Source of the DNA: Limosilactobacillus alvi
Lineage (GTDB): Bacteria > Bacillota > Bacilli > Lactobacillales > Lactobacillaceae
Assembly (NCBI RefSeq): GCF_016900115.1
Contig: NZ_JACJJQ010000020.1
Span: 1-34,974 of the forward strand
DNA length: 34,974 nucleotides
Reading direction: 5' to 3'
The notes below the pieces were generated by a model. The model did not search any database. It had not been told where the DNA came from and was given only the letters and a program-made list of their open reading frames with translations. Shown piece by piece: positions 1-6,976 of this stretch (positions are counted from its first letter, which is position 1; each line of letters begins with the position of its first letter). A program made the translations under genes and the position numbers.

Positions 1-600
1 ATTAGGTTAACCAGTGGTTCAAGGTATGTCTCTGATAGTGAAATAACACTTCTGACAAGTGATGATTTATTTACTGGTAATCCCAGCCGTTCCCAAATCT
101 TTTTTTGGCGATGAATTAGTACTGCCAGATTAAATTTATAATTAGCTACTTCAGCCAGAATACCACCAGATACTAAGCTATGGGGGAGTAATAATTGTGG
201 TGTTTTACTACTTTTAATTACCGTTTTGCCGGTCTTATTCTCGCATTTTTGACACTTATAAGTTTACTGACAATGGTTAGTACAACGAAGTTGTGGTGGA
301 ATAAGTCAACTTCACGACTGTTTACTCGCTTACCAATCTTTTTCATTTCGTGCTGACAAGTTGGATGTTGGGTATCTTCGAGCGGGGTGAGTTCCTCAAC
401 TTGTGGTAAAGAGTCCAAAAAAGCAGCCCATCCCTGAGAATTCTTTCGTTCCTGGTGACGCATACCTTTTTCTTTTCAATAACTTCAATTTTAGTTATTT
501 CAGTCTCCGTCAAGTCGATATCACTATTAGCTAAGGTAGCTAACTGTTCATCATCAAATAGAGACCCTTGTCCTTTTACGAAAATGACATACTCGTTTTT
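1..600 (-). pseudogene. Decayed IS66-family transposase (TnpC) N-terminal part
   Basis: Reading the minus strand across three frames gives a recognisable IS66 TnpC N-terminal half. In order, these are: GQGSLFDDEQLATLANSDID (about 575-516), then ERKNSQGWAAFLDSLPQVEE and LEDTQHPTCQHEMKKIGK in a second frame (about 455-320), then a zinc-finger part with YKCQKCENKTG and the stretch IWERLGLPVNKSSLV in a third frame. At least two frameshifts and one in-frame stop (just before TYKCQKC) break it. The DDE catalytic part would lie to the left of the window. It sits in the host chromosome outside the prophage. The family assignment rests on remembered IS66 motifs. Confidence 0.72.
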
Positions 601-646
601 GATTCTGTCAATACGTGCGGATACTTATCGCTTACAGTATAATTAA

Positions 647-1357
647 ATGAAAGGCTTGGTGGTGAAAAAATTGACAGAAGATAAGAAATTATTTCTTGAC
701 TATCTCATGCAAGTATATGGTCAGTGTAATACTCATCTCTTGGAACAGGGGAAGAAACGGGACCAGGTAGTTTCATTTTATGTGATTGTTCTTTCGTTTA
801 TTTTAACTAACCTTAACTACTTAAAGCGTGATTTTCTTGGGCGACCAACAGTATTAATTATTTATGCGACCTTGATGATTGCTGGCGGGATTGTTATTTT
901 GATTTTAGCTGACTTACGTAGTTGGCATACCCAATATTTAGGTGCTATATATACTATTAACTGGGCAATTGCTAATCAAAAGCGCTTTGAAACCGTTGAT
1001 GAGTTACAAGTCCAGATGAAAGCGATCATGGAAGATTCATTAAATGGCAGGGTTGAACATCGGAATAATCCCTGGATTCTTTTACGGAAATACGCTTTTG
1101 GTTCCACTGACAATATGGTTTATACCGGTATTGTCTTTCTAGTTTGTTTACCGATTTTTGGTATTATTGGATACTTTAATTGGTCGCTACCCATTTCTGA
1201 ACAGGTATTAATTTTTTTAGTTGCCTTCTCACTAATTCTGTATGGATCACAAATTTACTTAGCGAAAAAGTTAAAGCAAGGTGAAACTTACAACACTTGG
1301 ATTTTGAGTTTTGATTATAATGGTAAAGTTAGGAAAGATGGATCAAGAAGATTATAA
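647..1357 (+). CDS. Four-helix integral membrane protein, function unknown
   Basis: A 236-residue protein with two hydrophobic hairpins: helices near residues 41-57 and 68-90, a soluble loop of about 65 residues, then helices near 157-175 and 186-207. I do not recognise the family. A TATAAT box sits three bases before the ATG (638-643), too close for a normal leader, so the true start may be a GTG at 659 or 662, or transcription may come from elsewhere. The stop codon overlaps the ATG of the NUDIX gene (TAATG), so the two are probably translationally coupled. Host chromosomal gene, left of the prophage. Confidence 0.75.
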   Translation: MKGLVVKKLTEDKKLFLDYLMQVYGQCNTHLLEQGKKRDQVVSFYVIVLSFILTNLNYLKRDFLGRPTVLIIYATLMIAGGIVILILADLRSWHTQYLGAIYTINWAIANQKRFETVDELQVQMKAIMEDSLNGRVEHRNNPWILLRKYAFGSTDNMVYTGIVFLVCLPIFGIIGYFNWSLPISEQVLIFLVAFSLILYGSQIYLAKKLKQGETYNTWILSFDYNGKVRKDGSRRL

Positions 1358-1839
1358 TGATGGATTGGAAAAACAATTATTATCAACTTACTGGAAGCAA
1401 AAGGGCTTTAAAGTTAACCCAGCTTACCGGTGGAGTTGTTATTTTACCTCGGTTTAATAATCAGTTTCTTTTACTAGAGCATCTACGAGTTGATGGACAA
1501 GTTCATTACGAGGTCCCTCGTGGCTTTACTGAGTTAAACGAGAAGTTTACTTTGGCGGCCCACCGCGAGTTAAATGAGGAGTTAAATTTGCGGCCGACAA
1601 AGTTAACTTTTTTGGGCGAAGTGATGCCAGATTCAGGTTTAATTGAATCTCATATTCGGTGTTATTTAGCTGATTTGGGCTCACTTAAAGGCTTGGTCGT
1701 ACAACGGTCGGAGCAGATCACTGGCTACCAATTATTTAGTTTGTCAGAGTTATTAATGTTAGTTAGAAACAATCAAATAATTGATGGCTTTACTTTGAGT
1801 ACAGTTTTGAAATATTTAGCGATTAAGGATGAAGACTAA
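1357..1839 (+). CDS. NUDIX hydrolase (ADP-ribose pyrophosphatase-like)
   Basis: A 160-residue protein with a NUDIX box at residues 56-78: G-x5-E-x7-REL-x-EE-x-N-L, with the REL and EE metal-binding core present. The usual glycine of the box's last element is Asn here, a conservative departure seen in some members. NUDIX enzymes hydrolyse nucleoside diphosphates linked to another moiety. The overall layout (GGVVILPRF, then YEVPRGF, then the box) resembles ADP-ribose/NDP-sugar pyrophosphatases, but substrate cannot be read from sequence. The start codon overlaps the stop of the membrane gene. Host gene flanking the insertion site. Confidence 0.88.
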   Translation: MMDWKNNYYQLTGSKRALKLTQLTGGVVILPRFNNQFLLLEHLRVDGQVHYEVPRGFTELNEKFTLAAHRELNEELNLRPTKLTFLGEVMPDSGLIESHIRCYLADLGSLKGLVVQRSEQITGYQLFSLSELLMLVRNNQIIDGFTLSTVLKYLAIKDED

Positions 1840-2479
1840 TAATTAGGCGTAAGCGGTAATTGATCTAGGTATTAAGGGCGATTTAGATTTGTGTAGTTAG
1901 GTCGGTTTAAAGGTTACTAGATAATCGCGCTCTTTTTTGTATTATGTAAGCGAAAATTTTGTTGTTACCCAAAATGTATGATTAGGCTTACTATATTAGC
2001 TCGGAAACTTGAAAAAGTAAGAGAGTAAGTTAGAAAATTTACATCGGAATTTAGTTAATCGGTATCTTAATCCAAGTGAAATCATTATTCCGACTATCAT
2101 GGTTTTACCAAGCAAACCTTCGTCGACTATGCTAAGCATTCACAATGAATTTTAACGAGGTTAATCCTAACTACCAGGGCAAGCTAACAAGATTATTCAC
2201 CGACGGCAAATAGAATTAGGAGAGTTTAGAAAGTGAAGAAAAGCCGCTTATTGAGCACGATTTAAGCTTTGGAGCAGTTTTAAGTTGTGCAGAAGTAGTA
2301 GTTTAATGATGTAGGGTTAGCCGTTATGATTCACTTGCTTCAGTATATGTATTAAGAAGAGGTGATCTTTATGGAAATGAAAAATGTGATAAAATAGAGA
2401 TGCGATGAGATAGGCATTTGTTTCTTGTTTTCCCTACGCAAGTGACCGTTTTGGATGAAATTTGTAGAAGTCTGTATAA
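1840..2479. other. Intergenic, mostly decayed chromosomal sequence
   Basis: No intact gene is visible. A weak inverted repeat (GCGATT/AATCGC) ending in a T run at about 1930-1937 may terminate the NUDIX operon. Between about 2040 and 2340 short plus-strand reading fragments look like a broken gene (for example a stretch beginning MNFNEVNPNYQGK near 2144 and another reading EEKPLIEHDLSFGAVLS near 2235), interrupted by stops. I cannot assign the parent family. At 2387-2399 is the 13-mer TGATAAAATAGAG, which recurs at 3706-3718. Confidence 0.5.
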
Positions 2480-2480
2480 A

Positions 2481-2527
2481 AACAAAAAGCGCTCAACCCC
2501 TTTAATCATAAGGGGTTAGGGCGCTTT
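2481..2527 (-). terminator. Rho-independent terminator of the integrase transcript
   Basis: A strong stem-loop: AAAGCGCT-C-AACCCCT at 2486-2501 pairs with AGGGGTT-AGG-GCGCTTT at 2511-2527. On the minus strand the stem is followed by a T-rich tract (TTTTTGTTTTT), the correct polarity to end integrase transcription about 70 bases after its stop codon. On the plus strand the trailing sequence is less T-rich. Confidence 0.8.
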
Positions 2528-2594
2528 GTGATTTTGCACTAAAACACTGTAAAAAGCTGTGAAATTCTAAGGTCTGCACACAAATTGCACACAC
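2528..2594. other. Candidate attL region
   Basis: The stretch between the integrase terminator and the integrase stop codon, where the left phage-host junction of int-at-the-end prophages normally lies. It contains two direct copies of GCACACA (2576-2582 and 2587-2593) exactly 11 bases apart, plus TTTGCAC at 2533-2539, which could be integrase arm-type sites. No tRNA gene is seen here, so integration is probably intergenic or into decayed sequence. The core cannot be defined without attR. Confidence 0.4.
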
Positions 2595-3683
2595 CTAAAG
2601 TTGATCAAGAGCTTGTAAAATGTGGTTATCAGCTCGCTCTTTATACTCATCTATCAAGTAAGCGTAAGTTTGACTAGTGATCAAAGTATTCGAATGGCCT
2701 AAGCGCTTACTGATGATGTAAATATCGATCCCGTTAGCAAGTAGCAGGGCAACGTGGCTGTGTCTAAGACTATGAAAGTGGAAACCCTGCCGCTTTATGC
2801 CAAGTTTTGCCAGTAGGTCACGTAAAATTTTATTCACTCCGACTGAAACTGGGATTGTCCCACGTGAGTTTAGAAAAACCATATTACTCCGACTGGTAAA
2901 CTTTAAAGAATGCAGATCGGAAAGTAATTGCGAATTAACTTTAATTTTGCGTTTTGAAAATTCATTTTTAGTCTCTTTAAAAGAGCGATTAATTGCGTCC
3001 CAGGATTTATTGATATCTATGGTATGAGCAGTAAAATCAATATCATTCCAGGTTAAAGCTTGAATTTCTGACAATCGCATCCCGGTATAAATGGCAGTCA
3101 AGATCATATAGTAGCTTGTAAAGCGAGGATCCAGATGACGCCGAAGTTCATTGACGAGAAGTTTAATTTCCTTCAAATTAAGATAGTCAACTTGCATAAC
3201 CTTACTTTTATCAGCGATTAAGTTCACACCTTGCGTAAAGTCTTTGATGATATAGTCATCTAAGATTGCAAATTTGACACAGGCCCTAATCATTGAATTT
3301 AATTTTTTCACTGAAACTGGGGCGTGGTTTTTGCCGAAGCTATTTATCAAACCTTGGTAATCGTCAATACCAATTTCGCTAATTTTGCGGGTGCCAAAGT
3401 AGTCATGCAACACTCGGCTAACTCGCTGATACCACTCGGCTGTTTTATATGAAACGATTGGCTCTTTATATTGCTGATACCATTTATCGAAAAGTTCAGC
3501 GAAGACTGCAGATTTATCAATCTTAACTCCGCGGTTTAATTGATTCTCTTGGTCAATTGCCCACGCTTGAGCCAATTTCTTAGTTTTGAAACCGGCTTTA
3601 GATTTCGAATGTCGTTTACCATCGTTATCCATCCACTGGATTCGAGCTTGCCAAAAACCGCTTCGTTTTTTTATTTGGGCCAT
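2595..3683 (-). CDS. int: Phage tyrosine site-specific integrase
   Basis: A 362-residue tyrosine recombinase of full family length. It has an N-terminal arm-type DNA-binding domain (residues 1-55, start MAQIKKRSGFWQARIQW), a SAM-like core-binding domain (about 60-160) and a catalytic domain with Arg203 (TGMRLSE), His304-x-x-Arg307 (HSLRH), His330 (LGH) and nucleophile Tyr340. It catalyses recombination between attP and attB for integration and, with an excisionase, excision. The start is the ATG at 3683 with GGAGG seven to eight bases upstream. It is the outermost gene on the left, transcribed toward the host, and ends before a strong terminator. Confidence 0.97.
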   Translation of the reverse strand: MAQIKKRSGFWQARIQWMDNDGKRHSKSKAGFKTKKLAQAWAIDQENQLNRGVKIDKSAVFAELFDKWYQQYKEPIVSYKTAEWYQRVSRVLHDYFGTRKISEIGIDDYQGLINSFGKNHAPVSVKKLNSMIRACVKFAILDDYIIKDFTQGVNLIADKSKVMQVDYLNLKEIKLLVNELRRHLDPRFTSYYMILTAIYTGMRLSEIQALTWNDIDFTAHTIDINKSWDAINRSFKETKNEFSKRKIKVNSQLLSDLHSLKFTSRSNMVFLNSRGTIPVSVGVNKILRDLLAKLGIKRQGFHFHSLRHSHVALLLANGIDIYIISKRLGHSNTLITSQTYAYLIDEYKERADNHILQALDQL

Positions 3684-3703
3684 AATTTATTCCTCCATTC
3701 AAG

Positions 3704-3797
3704 TATGATAAAATAGAGGAGTTAAAAATTTAGAGTTCCAATCTATTTTTAACTCCTAAGCTCTCGACCTGTTGCCGCAGGTGGGGAGCTTTTTTTA
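3704..3797 (+). ncRNA. Candidate small RNA antisense to the integrase leader
   Basis: The 111-base gap between two minus-strand genes has plus-strand RNA-gene architecture. A TATGATAAAAT -10-like element (3704-3714) is followed by a perfect 12-bp inverted repeat (GGAGTTAAAAAT at 3718-3729, ATTTTTAACTCC at 3745-3756). A second stem, AAGCTC (3758-3763) with GAGCTT (3786-3791), ends in a T run at 3791-3796. The second stem has terminator polarity only on the plus strand. No convincing -35 is seen. The RNA of about 80 nt would overlap the integrase mRNA leader and touch the 3' end of the next gene. The layout recalls antisense RNAs of plasmid and phage control loops. No expression evidence exists here. 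Confidence 0.5.
3758..3797 (+). terminator. Rho-independent terminator, plus strand
   Basis: AAGCTC...GAGCTT stem with an inner CCTG...CAGG pairing, followed by six T residues that run into the stop codon of the converging minus-strand gene. It faces no plus-strand protein gene upstream, which is the main reason for proposing a small RNA here. Confidence 0.7.
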
Positions 3798-4529
3798 ATT
3801 AGCATTATTTTGAGCAATTCTTTGCAATTTATCGATAAAGTTAAAGTCAATCATGCTTGGATATTCTTGTATTCCGATGGAATGATCGTTTTTACTCTTT
3901 TTATTCAATTCAGCACTACATGTTTTTTTGAGTTCTGCTAAATGTTTTGTTAAATGCTGATTGGTAAGCTTATCATACCGCTTAGAATATTCAATCGCTT
4001 TCTCATACATAATAACGTTATCTTTATATCGTTTTTGTTTACGATACATTATTTCCAACTTTTTAGCTGAATTGGTAGGACGTATGTCTAAAACCATTAA
4101 CCACCATTTTTCAGCCAAGTCCCAATCGCCTTGTTTATAAGCTAACACACCGCCGAAGTAATATGGTATACAGATGTTCGATAAATAATCATCAGTAGCA
4201 ATAGTTGCTTTTGAATCATCATATTTAGCTTGTTCAATAAAATCATTATTATTTCGATTGATTTCTAACGCTTGTTTTAAATCATTTTTGGATCTTTCAA
4301 TTGAAGTTTCCTTGGCCAACTTATATCCAGTACGACCGTTCACCAATTTTCCGTTTTCTTTTTTTGAAGGTACATCGGATTTTAAGTAACTCTTAATTTC
4401 CTGAAACGATGGTAAAGAAACGTCATGATTTGTCGGCGTAGTATCTTTTATTTTAGAATTAGGATCTTTTCTTGAGCGCCTATTCATAAAAGCGAGTATA
4501 ACGATAATGATTAAAATAGTAACAATCAT
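3795..4529 (-). CDS. Membrane-anchored TPR-like protein of the lysogeny block
   Basis: A 244-residue protein starting with a single hydrophobic segment (residues 1-15, MIVTILIIIVILAFM) followed at once by RRSRK, predicting an N-terminal anchor with the bulk in the cytoplasm. The middle to C-terminal half is helical with TPR-like spacing: a segment around YKQGDWDLAEKWWLMVLDI, then IMYRKQKRYKDNVIMYEKAI. TPR folds bind other proteins; no catalytic motif is seen. It follows the zinc-ribbon gene by ten bases (AGGA upstream of the ATG), so it is likely cotranscribed with the repressor and ImmA genes and expressed in the lysogen. AT-rich compared with the late genes. Family not recognised; an accessory role is possible. 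Confidence 0.72.
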   Translation of the reverse strand: MIVTILIIIVILAFMNRRSRKDPNSKIKDTTPTNHDVSLPSFQEIKSYLKSDVPSKKENGKLVNGRTGYKLAKETSIERSKNDLKQALEINRNNNDFIEQAKYDDSKATIATDDYLSNICIPYYFGGVLAYKQGDWDLAEKWWLMVLDIRPTNSAKKLEIMYRKQKRYKDNVIMYEKAIEYSKRYDKLTNQHLTKHLAELKKTCSAELNKKSKNDHSIGIQEYPSMIDFNFIDKLQRIAQNNAN

Positions 4530-4539
4530 TGTTTAATTC

Positions 4540-4929
4540 CTACATCGTAAACGATTTACCGCAATTTAAGCAAACCCAATCAACTTTTTTGGTCTTTTTG
4601 CCAGCAAATCCAGCTAAAGCACCAATACCGCCAGTTAAGACTGCACCACCAACGGCTTTACCAACGGAAAAACTTTTTTTATGTTGCCCCATTGGTTGAA
4701 TATTGGGACTCTTGCAATAAGGACAGTGGGGACCTTCTAATTCTTTTTTCTTTGCTTTAAATTCATCAATATCTTTCCACGAATGGCTTTTGGCCCATTC
4801 TTCTAAGACGGTGCTGTAATAAAGGCCTTCTTTATCAAGACAATCAGAGCAAATATAACCATCTACAAATCTAGTCCGTGATAGCAATCCGGTTTTCTTT
4901 CCGCATAACTCACAAAATTTAGCTGCCAC
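4540..4929 (-). CDS. Double zinc-ribbon protein with glycine-zipper segment
   Basis: I place the start at the GTG at 4929, preceded by GGAGG with eight bases of spacing; a TTG at 4983 would add 18 residues without a ribosome site. The 129-residue product has an N-terminal treble-clef-like zinc site (C6, C9, C27, C30; DUF4428-like, start AAKFCELCGKKTGL). A charged helical linker follows, then a second ribbon split by a Gly-rich hydrophobic segment: CPYC at 69-72, GxxxG-rich residues 90-110, and CLNC at 120-123. The glycine-rich loop could insert in or associate with a membrane. Related proteins are common beside prophage repressors but have no established function. Lies between the ImmA and TPR genes. 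Confidence 0.75.
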   Translation of the reverse strand: MAAKFCELCGKKTGLLSRTRFVDGYICSDCLDKEGLYYSTVLEEWAKSHSWKDIDEFKAKKKELEGPHCPYCKSPNIQPMGQHKKSFSVGKAVGGAVLTGGIGALAGFAGKKTKKVDWVCLNCGKSFTM

Positions 4930-5017
4930 TTTGATCTCCTCCAAAAAACAGCTTTTAACGTCTTCAGTGTTTGGACAAAACAAGTAATGTGTAATTTATA
5001 GTAGTTAAATACATTAT

Positions 5018-6148
5018 CTAAATTTGATGAATTTTTTTACCCTTCACTGTATCATCGGTATACGATGGCAAAAATCCTTGTTCATAAAAAGTTGACTTAC
5101 AACCACAATAACGACAGTAACGAGATCTACCACCCAGCACTTTTCCTTCTTTACAAGGAGTACCAAGATCGTTATAAGTGAATCCCACTTCTGGATGACC
5201 AGTGCATCTATTAATTAAATAAGCTCCGCATACATCGCAAAATTCACCGTCTTCTTTTTGAGTAGCATGGCATCTAGGACACTCTAAAGTCTTTCCAGAA
5301 TCGTTTAGTTGAATTGAAGTATAATCTTTCAAATTCCTTACCTCTAAATCATAAATAGTAAACAAATGATCATAACAATAACAAATTTCATGTATTTCTT
5401 TTCCACAGATACAACAAAATATTGCATTTTGTTGCTTACTAACTCTAGTAAAGCTTTGACAATTTTTACAAAATACAAAGCCCTTTGTAGATAAATATTG
5501 TCCAAAAGTACAACATGGCGGAAGTAAAATATCTAATTTTTTGCTAGAGTAAAAATCGTAATTTCCATTTTCAATTTCTGAATATATTTTATTTTGAAAC
5601 CAAAGGTTTTGAGATATAAAATGATGAGTTCTAGTTGCGGAATCTTCACTAACCCTAAAAACAGATTGAATTTCATTTACACTCCAACTCGGCGTAATCA
5701 AAGCTTTTGGTGACAAAAATTCGGCAGCAAAAAAATTAGCTTCAATTTCTAATTTATCATATTCGTCATCACTCATTGCTGATCTAGTTAATAAGGTCCT
5801 ATCATCTTGAAAATGATTTAGCATAATATGTCCGAGCTCATGAATAATAGAATATCTGATTCTTTCTGTGGTTTTTTCAAAAGTATTATCATTATAAAAT
5901 ATAAAATACCTGTTTGCCCTTTTGAGAGTTGCTGCATCGTCAGAGTGTGTAACTTTATTCTTTAATTCTGCAATAGAAATGTTTTCACTAGCCACAGCTT
6001 TTTCGTAGGGTATTAATATCAAATTATCAAATTGGTTAAAAAAAGGAAGAATTCTAATAGGAAACTTGTTCACATTGAATAGAGATAGACAATGATACGC
6101 AATCATTCTAATATGTTCAAAATTAATTGTAGAGTAATCGAAATCCAC
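5018..6148 (-). CDS. ImmA/IrrE-family metallopeptidase with C-terminal zinc ribbons
   Basis: The 376-residue protein carries the gluzincin motif HELGH at residues 103-107 and a downstream Glu136 in EIEANFFAAEFLSP, the typical ImmA/IrrE arrangement. In ICEBs1 and related elements ImmA cleaves the cognate repressor after DNA damage; the adjacent repressor makes this the likely role here. Unusually, the C-terminal 170 residues hold five CxxC pairs (227-230, 245-248, 290-293, 304-307, 345-348), predicting two or more zinc ribbons. Typical ImmA proteins are shorter (about 130-280 residues) and lack these. The stop lies 34 bases before the TTG of the zinc-ribbon gene's open frame, in an AT-rich segment. 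The start is 13 bases after the repressor stop, so the genes are probably cotranscribed. Confidence 0.9.
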   Translation of the reverse strand: MDFDYSTINFEHIRMIAYHCLSLFNVNKFPIRILPFFNQFDNLILIPYEKAVASENISIAELKNKVTHSDDAATLKRANRYFIFYNDNTFEKTTERIRYSIIHELGHIMLNHFQDDRTLLTRSAMSDDEYDKLEIEANFFAAEFLSPKALITPSWSVNEIQSVFRVSEDSATRTHHFISQNLWFQNKIYSEIENGNYDFYSSKKLDILLPPCCTFGQYLSTKGFVFCKNCQSFTRVSKQQNAIFCCICGKEIHEICYCYDHLFTIYDLEVRNLKDYTSIQLNDSGKTLECPRCHATQKEDGEFCDVCGAYLINRCTGHPEVGFTYNDLGTPCKEGKVLGGRSRYCRYCGCKSTFYEQGFLPSYTDDTVKGKKIHQI

Positions 6149-6161
6149 TTATTTCCCTTCT

Positions 6162-6539
6162 TTAATTATCAAATTTATCCAAAAGGTCATTAATTAAATC
6201 CAAATCGTTATCACTAAGTTTATCCATCCTTCGAGCCAAAGACTTAACTTTTGGCCTACGCGAATCTTCATTTATATCACTATGAGGACTAGTTGAAGAT
6301 GAATTATCATCGTCAAATCCCAGCAACCATTGTTCGGGAACGTTTAATCCCTTGGATAAAATATATAATTTATCAGATCTAGGTTCAGCTTTATCGTTAA
6401 CATATTGGCTAAGATCAGTTTTTGAAATTTTTACCTTATCAGTAAAGAAAGGCTTCGCAGCTTCAATAATATCAACTTGTTTAAGACCACGTTTATCCAT
6501 TATTTCTTTTAAACGCTGTCCAACTGTTTTTCTTTTCAT
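6162..6539 (-). CDS. CI-like phage repressor (HTH, no protease domain)
   Basis: A 125-residue protein with an N-terminal XRE-type helix-turn-helix (residues 4-75: GQRLKEIMDKRGLKQVDI, then ISKTDLSQYVNDKAEPRSDK, ending in VPEQWLLGF). A short Ser/Asp-rich linker leads to a helical C-terminal tail (KLSDNDLDLINDLLDKF), probably for dimerisation. It lacks the S24/LexA-type self-cleavage domain, so induction should depend on the neighbouring ImmA-like peptidase or the antirepressor. The ATG at 6539 is preceded by AAAGGAGA. It is divergent from the cro-like gene and should bind the 17-bp palindromes in the intergenic region. Confidence 0.92.
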   Translation of the reverse strand: MKRKTVGQRLKEIMDKRGLKQVDIIEAAKPFFTDKVKISKTDLSQYVNDKAEPRSDKLYILSKGLNVPEQWLLGFDDDNSSSTSPHSDINEDSRRPKVKSLARRMDKLSDNDLDLINDLLDKFDN

Positions 6540-6567
6540 GATTTATTTTCTCCTTTACTACATCTAT

Positions 6568-6596
6568 ATATTAATCTTTTTTGAACTTAAATTCAA
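6568..6596 (-). promoter_or_regulatory. Repressor-operon promoter
   Basis: On the minus strand, TTGAAT (6596-6591) and TAATAT (6573-6568) are separated by exactly 17 bases, upstream of the repressor ribosome site at about 6549-6556. The -35 lies inside a palindrome of operator half-sites (TTGAACTTAAATTCAA, 6581-6596), so autoregulation by the repressor is expected. Confidence 0.7.
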
Positions 6597-6601
6597 TTAA
6601 A

Positions 6602-6618
6602 ATTCAAAAAAAATGAAC
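6602..6618. promoter_or_regulatory. Operator-like 17-mer between divergent promoters
   Basis: ATTCAA-AAAAA-ATGAAC has the same 6-5-6 layout as the two perfect operators at 6667 and 6920, with one change in each half. Together with the half-site ATTCAA at 6591, the half-sites recur every 11 bases, one helical turn. It lies between the repressor promoter and the early promoter -35. Confidence 0.55.
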
Positions 6619-6625
6619 TTAGCTC

Positions 6626-6654
6626 TTGACGAAATTCAAAACAGGGGATATTAT
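6626..6654 (+). promoter_or_regulatory. Early (PR-type) promoter
   Basis: TTGACG (6626-6631), a 17-base spacer and TATTAT (6649-6654): close to the sigma-A consensus. It drives the cro-like gene and the early region. The perfect operator at 6667-6683 covers the predicted transcription start, so the repressor should block it directly. Confidence 0.82.
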
Positions 6655-6666
6655 GACAATCGTAAA

Positions 6667-6683
6667 GTTCAATTTCGTTGAAC
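6667..6683. promoter_or_regulatory. Repressor operator, perfect palindrome
   Basis: GTTCAA-TTTCG-TTGAAC, a perfect 6-5-6 palindrome immediately downstream of the early promoter -10. The same halves recur at 6920-6936. The phage repressor and the Cro-like protein are the expected ligands. Confidence 0.75.
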
Positions 6684-6709
6684 AAAAAATTATAGAAGGA
6701 GGTATTTCA

Positions 6710-6919
6710 ATGTCGTTTAATTACTCAAAATTATTAGGTCGTATTACAGAAAAGTATGGCACTCAATATAATTTTGCTAAGGCAATGGGTATGTCGGAGC
6801 ATAGCTTATCTGTTAAGCTTAACAATAAGATTCCTTGGAAAACTACAGAAATTGTTAAGGCTACAGAACTGTTAAATATCAATACTCACGACATACCATC
6901 TTATTTTTTTGCGAAATAA
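6710..6919 (+). CDS. Cro-like regulator (DUF739-type HTH)
   Basis: A 69-residue HTH protein, MSFNYSKLLGRITEKYGTQY..., with the DUF739 pattern: FAKAMGMSEHSLSVKLNNK as the helix-turn-helix and an ending DIPSYFF. I chose the ATG at 6710 because a near-perfect AGAAGGAGGT lies seven bases upstream; the open frame continues to 6626 but that would start inside the promoter. First gene of the early transcript, opposite the CI-like repressor. By analogy it represses the repressor promoter and helps commit to lytic growth. Confidence 0.88.
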   Translation: MSFNYSKLLGRITEKYGTQYNFAKAMGMSEHSLSVKLNNKIPWKTTEIVKATELLNINTHDIPSYFFAK

Positions 6920-6949
6920 GTTCAATTTAATTGAACCAGAAGCTATAAT
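6920..6949 (+). promoter_or_regulatory. Second perfect operator overlapping a candidate antirepressor promoter
   Basis: GTTCAA-TTTAA-TTGAAC at 6920-6936 has the same halves and spacing as the switch operator and starts right after the cro-like stop codon. A TATAAT at 6944-6949 has the moderate -35 TTCAAT at 6921-6926, 17 bases upstream and inside the palindrome. This suggests the antirepressor has its own promoter, directly controlled by the repressor or Cro-like protein. Confidence 0.6.
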
Positions 6950-6976
6950 TTTATCCACAAAAAGGAGGACAAGTAA

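Noticed and set aside
455-646. 63-residue plus-strand open frame
   Set aside because: It is the reverse of the IS66 remnant and has no ribosome site.
4930-4983. TTG start extending the zinc-ribbon protein by 18 residues
   Set aside because: The GTG at 4929 has a strong ribosome site and gives the family's usual N-terminus.
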